From positions 120,530 to 184,529 of the forward strand of contig JAKCPI010002804.1 of assembly GCA_023213315.1 (NCBI GenBank): 64,000 nt of DNA. The letters run 5' to 3'. This document shows positions 10,665-22,000 of the stretch, in pieces. Each line of letters opens with the position of its first letter. Position 1 is the first letter of the stretch. The position numbers and the translations under genes are program-made. The notes beneath the pieces are model-generated. The model had not been told where the DNA came from. It searched no databases and was given only the letters and a program-made list of their open reading frames with translations. This stretch comes from Euborellia annulipes (taxonomy: Eukaryota > Arthropoda > Insecta > Dermaptera > Anisolabididae).

Positions 10665-11964
10665 GGTCATTTTGATAACTTACCTACCCCAACATGAAAT
10701 TCGGAGTTGAAGGACAAACTTTGCTATTCCGCCCATAGGATTTACATTGAAGCGCTTTTAAATCAGGCTAATTAGCTTATAAATTTTAATTTTTTCAGCT
10801 ATTTGATCAAATATTAATATAAAATAGGATCATTAGATTTATATACGTGCTTATTTATCCATAAACAAGTTTAATTTCATGTGATTTAACGGTAGAACAA
10901 TTTTGTTAGGTTATGGTAAAAATTTCTAATTTATCTATTTTTGTCCTTATTTAATATCTTTTGGAAAATCTGTCTGCTAATAGCTATTAAAAAATAAATA
11001 AAGACAAGGAAGGATGGGTTTTTATAAAATTACAACAGGAAATACCTGATATAATGTTTGTATTTATTTATTATATGTACATTTACCTTATAAAGATCTA
11101 TGAAATAATGTGTTAAAACATATAATTATTATTTTTATAGGCCTATATTAATTTAATATAGAAAGATTAATATAAATATTAATTTATTTTATTTGTTTTT
11201 TTAATCCCAGGAGTTTATTTTGCCTTTCTTCAGGTATATATGAGAATCTATCTGAGTAACTAAAAAAAAAAAAAAACAAGTAATTAAGTAATTAAAATTT
11301 TACAGTAGAAATATAAATTATTTCGAAAATAATGAATAATTGCAATGTATGAATGGAAATATATATAGGTAAATGTAGAATGGGTGGTTGAATCATATTT
11401 GGAATAAGAAAAGTAAACATACCTTTAAACCCTTCCTTTGTTGTTCATATCGCTGTCTTTTTTATTTAAATATGTTTATTACTTAGATTATATCCGTTTA
11501 TTTTAATTATAACACATATTCAAGCACTATTCAAGCCAGGAGAGGCCCACTTGTCACTTGTGAGATGTTTCACCTTTGTTGATTATCCTAAATAATGTTT
11601 TGAATCATTATATGAAACTAAATAGATATTTTTATTTGTTATTTACCTGAGATAAAGTGTTTAAGTGTATTTGAACTTCGTTTCAGTCAAATTTCTTGTT
11701 GTTTATTGAGCATAACCTCTGACACTGACAGTTGATTCAACTTATTTTATGTTTAAAATTTAATTCTGTAAAGAATCTGTACTTCTCTTGATATCCTTTA
11801 CGAGCACAATTGATAATATTACAAAATTTTGGCATCTTTGAGTATTTGGAGAGCCTAAATAACTCAAAAACAAACATTATCATATAAATCCCTATGTAAA
11901 TGCATTGAAGTTTGTCCTTCAACTCCGAATTTCATGTTGGGGTAGGTAAGTTATCAAAATGACC
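10665..11964. mobile_element. Inner, self-inserted copy of the TA-flanked element
   Basis: A complete unit bounded by GGTCATTTTGATAACTTACC and its inverse. Its reverse complement equals the outer copy with the insert removed, which explains the four-segment palindromic layout. Very high similarity suggests recent insertion, unless the duplication is an assembly artefact. Confidence 0.75.
11737..11922 (-). pseudogene. THAP-like zinc-finger start, inverted second copy
   Basis: Encodes the same 61 residues as 9682-9867, on the opposite strand in arm X'. Complete amino-acid identity shows how similar the two arms are. Confidence 0.4.
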
Positions 11965-12238
11965 TATAGATAAATTAGAAATTTTTACCATAACCTAACA
12001 AAATTGTTCTACCGTTAAATCACATGAAATTAAACTTGTTTATGGATAAATAAGCACCTATATAAATCTAATGATCCTATTTTATATTAATATTTGATCA
12101 AATAGCTGAAAAAATTAAAATTTATAAGCTAATTAGCCTGATTTAAAAGCGCTTCAATGTAAATCCTATGGGCGGAATAGCAAAGTTTGTCCTTCAACTC
12201 CGAATTTCATGTTGGGGTAGGTAAGTTATCAAAATGAC

Positions 12239-12578
12239 TATTTGTTGCATTGCAAATGATTTGTTACTATATAATATAATTATCTATAGTGATATGTCAC
12301 ACAAAAAAATGTTATTTTACAAATTATTTATAAATAGGGCCTAGTTCAGAAGTATTTTATTCAAAGTTTAATTAGTGGCGCTTTCTATCGGCATTGAAGG
12401 TAACCTTTTGAGTTAGAGTTTGTGAGAGTTGGCTCTCGTCTCTAGTTGTCTTAACACCTGTGAAGCTGACCAGGGAAGGCGATCCCTGCCGGGTTCATCT
12501 ACGACGACGAAAACGAGGTGCCTGTGAGCGCCGGTGGTCGCAGATCATCGTCCACCACCACAAAATATAACAGGCATC
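12239..12578 (+). promoter_or_regulatory. Probable ASPH promoter and 5' untranslated region
   Basis: Between the TA element and the ASPH start codon the sequence becomes less AT-rich. A TATA-like TTTATAAATAG lies at about 12329-12339, followed by a GC-balanced stretch that would form the leader. No initiator was identified with certainty, so the start of transcription is not fixed. The transposon stack ends directly upstream. Confidence 0.35.
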
Positions 12579-12630
12579 ATGTCAGGGGATGTGCAACCCA
12601 GAAAACGCAAGGATAAAAAACGAAAGAAAG
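12579..12630 (+). CDS. ASPH: ASPH exon 1 (cytosolic N terminus)
   Basis: Encodes MSGDVQPRKRKDKKRKK and ends in phase 1 before GTAGAC. The strongly basic cytosolic tail preceding a membrane span fits the positive-inside rule for a type II protein. The start is the first ATG after the leader in this frame. Confidence 0.8.
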
Positions 12631-15600
12631 GTAGACACATCACAACACCAACACTACTCACCTCTCCAATCTAAAGTGTCACACATCAAAATAACTTCTA
12701 TTTCAACCCATAAACACAATTGTTTTTAAATTGAATATTTGGCCTCCAAATGGAATAAATTTTAATTAGTCCAATTCAATTTTTTTCACCCTTGGATTGT
12801 CATCCCCAAAGGGACTCTGGACTGGACTTCAAATGTTTCTCATCTCTATAAGCGAGAAATTTTTGTAGAATAATAATTAAAATTAAGCAAAATGCCTGGT
12901 AAAAAACTAAAATAAAAGTGAAGATAAGTGTTAGAGTTTAGATTTGGCTTTTATTTTATTTTCACAACTCCTTTCTTAAAAAATTCAACAACAATGCTAA
13001 TATAAAGTAAATAGATCTTCCACGGCCTCTGTGACGACACAAAATAAAAATATCATTAGTTTTCTTTTAATTATTTTTAGAACAATCTCTCTACATAAAA
13101 TTTTCTCTTGATTTTTTCTACCTTTTCATTTTTTTTTAATAAAGGAATTAATCCCAATTTTGGTATTAAAAAACAAAAAACAAGTAGGTCACATATCTTG
13201 AATTCCTGCCAAAATTATTTTTTATTTATAAAATTTAAAAGTAAATACTAAAAATAAATATTTGTTATTTATTTCGAAACCCCTTATATAAAAATAAATC
13301 ACTCATGAATATTCAATGATAAGCCACAAGCAAATTAACAGGCACATTCGATCAACTAAAAAAAAAAAAAAAAGAAGCTTAGGCCGATGCTGACGTCAAA
13401 AGGCCTAAAGCCGGCGCGAGCGAAGGGCATTAGAACATAAAATGTTCGTTTGGTCTTTATGATTTTTCTTTAGAAGAGAAGAGAGCGAATGGAAACACGT
13501 GCAAACACGACGAGAGAGAGAGAATCTGCTTAAAATACTTTTCATCGCGGTTAGCTAGCGCTAAATTTACCACAAATAGAACTACTCTCTTTTCAGTTAG
13601 CATTTCTTATTCTCTGATAAAGTTTTTTTTATTTCTATATCAAATTACAAAGGAACTTTTTAATAAAGAAAAATTAAAATTAAACCCTTTAAAAACCACC
13701 CCCCATAAGTAAAATAATATATTTCTGCCAATTTTGCTTTTTTTTTCCTTTTCCCTTTATAATTAGCAATATTAGTTAATAATTTTTTTTTAAAGCATTC
13801 ATCTTTTGCAAAAATTTAGACAAAATTAATTTAGAAATGGATCCTTTTTTTAGGCCCGTTGCCAAAATTTCTTGCGTTTTCATTATTCTCGATTATTTGT
13901 ATTTGCCAATAGGTCCAAGTCTATTTTCATTTTCGAAATAAATTCGATGCTCTGTTAATGAGGGAGGATGCAGCCAGATATTAAGTCTCTGATGAAAAAA
14001 TCCTTTTGAGGGACCCTGGGTTGTTTCGACAAAGAATTTTTGTTGTTAACAAATACATTTTATTACACTTTCAAAAGAATAAATAAATAAAATATTTGCA
14101 ATAATAAGAAGAGAAGGATGGCAGCTTGGGTACAAATATTTAAAATAAGCAAATATTTCGTCCTGCGTTACTATTTTTTTTTCTAATTTTCACTCGGATA
14201 TATTTGCATAAATGATTTTTATGTTACAAGAATATATATATTATATATATATAATAAAGCCCTAGTGTCTGTCCTCCCGCCAGGCTCAGTTTGAGCAACT
14301 TCCCTTTGGAATTTCGAAATGAAATTTTGCATCCTTATAGGCCTCATTAACGAGAGTCCTGGAAAAATAGTCGAGTTCCCGAATACCCATTTAGCAGGAT
14401 AAAATTTTTTTTTGAAACTTCTTTATTTTTCCTTTGCAAAGCCGTCTGTCTTTTTATAAAAATTCTAAGCTAATTAGTAATGAAATAATTAAAAGAGGGT
14501 ATCTTATTTATAAACAAAAGTATCTGAAAACAAGTTGCCAGATATGAGGTGAATTCGTGGAGCGAAGCCCCTCTGGATCTGACACGGAACCCCCCGAAGC
14601 TAGTTGATTATTAATCCTATTATCTGAATTAATTCATTTTTATGCTGCTTAGGGATAAATAGAAGGTAATTTTATCTCTCTATCTAAGATTTTTCCCTTT
14701 TCTTGAAAATTTCCCTCGATTATGTTTTGCATAAAATATAATTTATTTTTTAGACGAAATCGGTTCGACTACGGAAGAAATTCCAACTCCATTCTCAGCT
14801 GAGGAAACTTTTCATGTGCATAAAGATGGAGGCACTGGAGGCAATGTTCTTGCAAAAATTGTTTTCTTTGTATTAATGGCTGCTTTAGTTGTTATGATTG
14901 GACTTGTTATTACTGAATACCGCGGATCCACGGATGGTATGTTCTTTATAAACAAACAATTTCTCTCTATTAAAATAAATACCATCTTGCATTCAATTAG
15001 TTGACACACCTGTAAGCGAATCCCGTTGGGCAGCATTCCTTGATGGTTGGGTCGACGAGTCACGTGACGATCATCATGATGAACCAGCTGCCTCTGAAGA
15101 AGATGACCATGGAGACGATCACGGAGAAGAGGGTATTTTATTGAATTTATTCATTAACTCAAATTAGAAAACTGGATTGGATTCTTTTTTTTTCAGAACA
15201 TTCTGCAGAAGAAGCAGAAAAACACGATGACGATGGACACGAAGAAGAAGAAGAAGCAGAGGCAGATATAAGTACTGAAGAAATTGAACCAAGCCAAGAA
15301 GATCAAGAAGAAGAGGCCAGTGAAGAAGAAAAACAAATAAGTGAAGAAGATGCCGATGATGATGACGACGAAGGTGTTGAAGAAGGAAGTGAAGCCGAAG
15401 AAGAAGAAAATGAGCAATCTGAAGAGGCGGAAGATGAAGAACAAGAAGTAGCAAGTCAAGAAGAGGAAGCAGAGGCTAGCCAAGAAGAAGAGGAAGCAGA
15501 AGCTAGCCAAGAGGATGAGGAAGCAGAAGCTAGCCAAGAGGAAGAGGAAGCAGAAGCTAGCCAAGAGGAAGAGGAAGAAGCAGGGGAACAAGATGATGAT

Positions 15601-18600
15601 GCAAGTGAGGAAATAGAAGAAATTCCTGGAGTAACAGAAAGTAAAGAAGAAGTCGACGATGACGAAGATGAAGGAATAGCAAGTGATGAAGAAGAGGTAG
15701 GTTAAAATCTCTTACAGTTTATTTGTGTGTCACATTTTATTTTATTTTATTTATTTTTCGTAACATTGACTAAATTTTTTTTTTTAATTTTCATTTTGAT
15801 TGTTTTTTTTTTTACTTAAAACCTATTAAATTATTTTTTAAATATAACATCTGAAAATTTTTGAAGGAATCCAATCATTTGTTAGCATGCAGCTTACATT
15901 AATTGATGCATGATTCTTTAGGCAAAACGGAAACGGGCAGAAGCATCTTCTACTTCCCCGACTGCTGCTGAAAGATCTCAGGCTCAAGTGATTCCATCAC
16001 CAACCATTGATTCCAATAAACAAAGAACAGAGCACAAAAACAAAGAGAACAATCAACAATCCGTGCGACCTACTCGCACCCCGGAAACGCCCCAAAAATC
16101 CCAAATTAAAGAAACTTCCATTCCCAAGATTGAAGAATCAGAACAGAAATGTTCAAAGGAAGTGGCAGAAGGAGAATCAACGCAAGCAATCCAAGAGAAA
16201 GAAGATACAATCAATTACATAGAGCCTTCAATAATAACGCCACAGAAAAGAAATCTCCAAGCCACTACAATGAAGCCCCCACTTCGTCAAACTTCAGCAA
16301 CAATTATTGGCTCTCAACAAAATGACAATAATAAAGATACAAAGGAGATAAATCCCTCCATTTCTCAAAAATCGCCATCATTAGATGATATAAAAACCGC
16401 TTCCAAAGAAATTCCTTCAACTAAAACCCCCCCCTCCAGTCGTTCCACCTCCGCCTCCTCCTCCTTTATCCTCGAAACCAACGGTAAGGCAATAAATATT
16501 AATCGGTTATTTTTTTTTTTTGTTAAATACATTTTTATTTATTTATCTTTTTTTAAATACATTTTTTAAAATTATTTATCGCTGCCTTTCAGGCTGACGA
16601 TGGAGAAGACGTTGAGGAAGTTGAAGAACCCGAGGATTCCGAAAAAGACATAGCACAAGACCAGTTTGTTGACGATCAAAGTGAAGAAGAAGAGGAGGAT
16701 GAAACTGAACCCGAAGTCGAGGAAGGACTCATGTCCTCAGGCAGTAAGTAGATATTTGCTACACTTCATAACATATAAATTACAAACAAAGGATCGTCTC
16801 TCTAACAATACAAATACATTTTCTCTCATTGTCACTTTCTGCATATTGAACAAGTACCAAAATAATAATTCATCTAACATGAAGAGAATTCAAATATTCC
16901 ATTCTAATATTAAATGTCCGAACGTTTTATAGAAATATAAGTCTAGTAGCTATCTACCTATTTATTTTTGTATTCTACAGCGAATCTTATATTTGTGAAT
17001 TCTTTTTTTTTTTTTTTTTAATTTAAAATGTCCACCTATTTATTGATTATTTGAACTTGCTACGTTTATCCGTATTCCAAATCCTCTAGCCAAATTCGTT
17101 TTTGACATCCGTCTTTTGATTTTGATTTCAATGGCAGTAGCGTAACTAGGTGAGGGCGAAGGGGGCACTCGCCCCCGCTCCCCTCGCCCTCAAAGGCTAG
17201 TTACGCCGCTGTTCAATAATAAACCATTAATTAAAAATTCATTATTTGTGGCCACTCAATTTGTGATTTTCTTCTACAGAATGGGTGACCGAAACGTTAT
17301 TTCTTATTTACAAAAACCAGAGTTCACCCGAGTTTTCAATTAATAACAAAACATGGGAAAGCTTCAACTCCCAAAATATTTACATTTTACATTAACAAAG
17401 TTAAAAATTAATTTTTTTTTTAAATCATTGTCTGAAGCTAGAGAGATAAGCTCCTGTTCAAATTCTCTTAGGCGTTCTCCCAAATCCCTCAAATTTTTTA
17501 TTTTTTTCATATTGAAAAATATAACTATTTTAAAAAGGTTCGATAATTACACTTATTAAGAATTCAAGACACATGATGAAAGCCTGTCCACTTTTGCTTT
17601 TTGTCATAGATTAATATTTTTATATTAAGAGGGAACAATACATAAATATTTACATGAGTATAAAATGAACAAATCAAATCGCATTTTTGGCGATAACCTA
17701 TAAATATAATATTATCTCCATTATATATACACATCATATGTCAGCGTTTTCCAAACTGGGAGGCGCGGACAATTCTAAGGGGAGTGGCCACAGCGAGCAA
17801 TTTTCTTAATGATTGCTAAAGTTTTATAAATAAAATCATCAATAATAGTTTGTATTAATAAATTTTTTAGAAATAAAATTTTTTGTGGGGGGGGGGGGGG
17901 CGTTATACAATTAAATATTTTTAAGGGAGGCGTGATAACATAAAGTTTGGAAACCACTGATATAAGTCAAGATCTGTGAGAAAATGTTTTAAAACATATT
18001 CACAACAATTGTTAAATATTAAAAGTAATCCATGGCCCCCTGGGGTCCGCGACTAACTACTTTAAGAAGCCCTGTTCTAGAAGGCTGGTGGTATGTGAAG
18101 GTGAATTTTCTCGAGTTGAGTCGCTTAGGTTGTTGAGATTTACTCGACGGATCGGCTCTCCTTTGGAAGCCGTTTTACAATTGTTGGATTAGGAAGTCAT
18201 GGCGAAGGTGTTTTGTTTTCGGGATCGCCGTCTTCTCAGTTGACGTCAACCAGACAAATGCAAACCTCTGACCAGCAAGACTGCGACCCCGAAAACAAAA
18301 CACCTTCACCATGACTTGCTAATCCAGCAATCTTGAAAATGGCTTCCAAAGGAGAGATGATGAAACCAACACGACTCAACCCGAGAATGTTTTCTTTATG
18401 TAAGAGGCGATTTGTCAAGGGGATAAAGCATTCAAGCTTGAAAACAATTTAGTCTTTATGAAGGGAACAGGAATCCGCCTCAGAGAGTGATCACAACGAG
18501 TCAGTCCCTGACTGAATATATATATATATATATATTCTGTCATATAAGTTTTTTAAATACAATTTATTTATCTTAATTTCTAATCAGATCAAGATGTTGC

Positions 18601-18977
18601 CTCTATTTTGGATGAGATTGAATTGTCTCCCTTTTAATGTTTTGTCAATTTCCTTCCTATCTCTTATAAAAGTTATATAAATCAATTGATATGTGAATCC
18701 TCATTTAACTACCCGGGAAATGCAACCAAGCGTTATTTTTTCGTTCTTCATTGTTTTAATTGTCAATGTTAGTATTAGTGTTTAATAGATTTAGTAGTTA
18801 TTGAAGTAGAAAAAAGAATTTGCGATGATTGGTTATTGCAGTTGCTGTAAAACTTGGTGTGGGTTTCGCCCTGGTGGTCGTGGCCCATGTGGTTCTTGTT
18901 AGGAGATGGAAGGCTTCAGCAGCTGCTGCTGAAGCCGCCGCGAAGGCTGGTCTGTATTCTCGCGCTCGGCAGATCCT

Positions 18978-19016
<39 letters not shown>

Positions 19017-22000
19017 TTCTCTATTCTTAATGCTTATGTTTAAATCATAAATTATTCAAATGACATTGGGATAAAATTTTCACATTTTTCTTCAAAAGCG
19101 AAAAGGTTATAAATGAGAAAAGATGTTTTAAAAGAATTAGAATTTCTTTAATGTGAAAATTTGCAGCGTCAAATAAAAAAAATCTGGTTTGTCTCACATC
19201 ACACTACTTTCGATTACTGAGTTGTGGCGTGTGCTGTCACACCCGTTTTGTCGTGTCGAGACATATTTAAGTTTTGTTAGTAACAATAAAATTTGTAATT
19301 TTCTATCTATTATAAGAGAATAATTATATATTATACAAAGCGCGTCAAAAAACCGGAACATTTTGTTTCCACTTAAAAAGACCTGTTCTAATCTCCCTTA
19401 ATGATCCTGATGATAATTTAAGAGATATTTTATATGAAATATTTATAAACATTTCTAATTAAATTTAATACAAATACAAAACTATTTAATCACAGAGTAT
19501 ATATGGACCCTGTTATGCAATGGTGTGTCAAAGACCAAAAAATTGAAAATTGAGTTAAGCACGGAATATTGTTTCAAATGCTATAATTAATATTATTTTT
19601 TATGAAATATGTCCTAAAAAAATTTATATTTAATGTTACTTGCACAATTGACAAGAAAAATTATATAGAATTCAATGTAAACAAAAAACTTTATTGTTGA
19701 TTTTCTCAAAACTCGATATTTGGTCTTTGACACACCATTGCGTAACAGGGTCCATATATGGGGCATTCCACGCCAACTCGACCACTTTTGAACCCGACAA
19801 TTTTTGATTTGGCTGAAACTTTGTCATCTTTTTGTACCCTATTGAAAACGTGTTTGAGAATTTTTTCAGATTTTACGACCCAGCCAAAAAAAAGTTATAG
19901 CATTTTCAAAAAACATCGATTTTTTTTTTTAAATAACCGTAAAACTGTCAAAAATTAACTTATCGGGACGTTTTTTTTTTTGAAATTTTTGTCTTTAAAT
20001 GTACTTTTCAGAAAAAAATATGACAAAATTTTACAGATTCATCTTGAACGTTTTTTTTGACATTTTCGGAAAAAAACAAAAATTTCGGGATGAATGACAC
20101 TTTTTTTTTAATTTTTTTTTTATAAAAAACTTGATTTTTTCTACAAATGCTCTGAAAATTTCAGAGTGGGATTATTTCGCGTTCTATTTTTTTTTATTTT
20201 TGAAAAAAAAAAATTTTTTTCTCCGCTTATTTATCATGATGGTGCTCTTAAATTCTTCCAGGATTGACTGAGATTCTAGAGAATTGAAGAAAAATAATAA
20301 TAAAAATAGTTAGGGGTGATGAAAATCGAGAAAATTCCATTTATCCTGAAAAAATTAGAAATTAGTTGTGTATTCAACTACTGAAGAATTTGAAGCGTCA
20401 AGTAAAAGCTTAGAAACATGGGCGTAGCTAGGGGGGTGCCAGGGGGCCTGGTCCTCCCCAGAAAGCTCCTTGCCCCAAGAAAAATTAAAGAGGGGCCATG
20501 GGACCAGCCATCTTCCGGTGGGCCTGGAAAGCCCCATATTTTCTCAATTTTTCTTGGGGAAGGAGCTTTCTGGGGAGGGCCAGGCCACCCTGGCGCCCCC
20601 TAGTTACGCCCATGTTTCTAAGCTTTTACTTGACGCTTCAAATTCTTCAGTAGTTGAATACACAACTAATTTCTAATTTTTTCAGGATAAATGGAATTTT
20701 CTCGATTTTCATCACCCCTAACTATTATTATTATTATTTTTCTTCAATTTTCTAGAATCTCAGTCAATCCTGGAAGAATTTAAGAGCACCGTCATGATAA
20801 ATAAACGGAGAAAAAAATTTTTTTTTTTTCAAAAATAAAAAAAAATAGAACGCGAAATAATCCCACTCTGAAATTTTCAGAGCATTTGTAGAAAAATCAA
20901 AGTTTTTTATAAAAAAAAAAATTAAAAAAAAGTGTCATTCATCCTGAAATTTTTGTTTTTTTCCGAAAATGTCAAAAAAAACGTTCAAGATGAATCTGTA
21001 AAATTTTGTCATATTTTTTTCTGAAAAGTACATTTAAAGACAAAAATTTCAAAAAAAAAAAACGTCCCGATAAGTTAATAGTCCAAGATCCCAGAGCCCC
21101 CAGACAATACTCATTTTCTCACAAATAAAATGTATTGGATAAAGTAGTGTTAGTACGTACTTTGAGTGTAAGCATATTTGCAAATTTGGGGCGTGGGCCA
21201 ATTTATAGGTAACCAAGTGCCAAACATTGGTAAAAATAGTACTAATTATACTTATTTTCTCATTCTTGATTTTTACGTATATTTATAGAGAATATTGTTA
21301 AAAGTTAATAATCAATACTGCCAGACACTTACCATGGGCCATAACTCTTACCAGACGCTTCAAAGTTACCAAAAAAATCATGTAACTATACTCATTTTCT
21401 CATTCTTGATTTTTCTATATGATATTCAGGGAACTATTTCAAGACTATATGTAAGCTGCCAGACCAATCGTATGGGCCAAACATCCCGCCAGACATAGAT
21501 AAAGTGTCGCTAGACGTCTGAGCGCGAGCAGGATATGTGGATAGTTTTTTAACATACATAGCTTTATAAAATTTATGTTAATAATGGTCTAATGGAAAGC
21601 TTCAGTAAAAAATAAGTAATATTTTAACGCTCAATTAAAACGTTAATTAAAGAATAATAAAATATTAATACTTTTGAACTCTTAATGAAAATTATGAACA
21701 AACGAACTGCAATAAAATAGTAGTTTATTGGTTTTTAATAATAAGTAAAAAACAGGAATATTTTTGAATTGAATTGGTCGTATAAATGACCATTCATTAA
21801 AAAGATATGAAATATGAATATGCTCGCGCTCAGACGTTTAGCGACACTTTATCTATGTCTGGCGGAATGTTTGGCTCATACGATTAGTCTGGCAGCTTAC
21901 AATTAGTCTTGAAATAGTTCCCTGAATATCATATATAAAAATCAAGAATGAGAAAATAAGTTAGCTTAAAGTTAGATAATCTTTTCGGGACCTTTGAAGC

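Larger units (their letters stand above)
9641..12238. mobile_element. TA-flanked TIR element (outer copy), split by its own family
   Basis: Segment order is X (9641-10664), Y (10665 to ~10943), X' (~10946-11964), Y' (11965-12238), with X/X' and Y/Y' inverted copies of each other. All four ends carry CATTTTGATAACTTACC followed by TACCCCAACATGAAATT. The simplest reading is one ~1.3-kb element (X+Y') that received a second copy (Y+X') in opposite orientation. TA dinucleotides flank both copies (9639-9640/12239-12240 and 10663-10664/11965-11966). Confidence 0.8.

Noticed and set aside
9643..12236. Interpretation as a P element because of THAP-like residues and CA termini
   Set aside because: No 8-bp duplication is found, whereas TA borders both copies; family left open.
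15164..15591. Long minus-strand open frames rich in Leu/Phe
   Set aside because: They are antisense shadows of the GAA/GAG-rich acidic ASPH exon; composition mirrors the coding strand.
16593..16605. Downstream acceptor GGAG|AAGAC allowing exons 5a and 5b to be joined in frame
   Set aside because: It lacks a pyrimidine tract and the CTTTCAG acceptor just upstream is far better; kept only as the refuting alternative.
20355..20676. Pairs of similar open frames on both strands around 20.4-20.7 kb
   Set aside because: They arise from the palindrome and the GC-rich MITE at its axis, not from genes.
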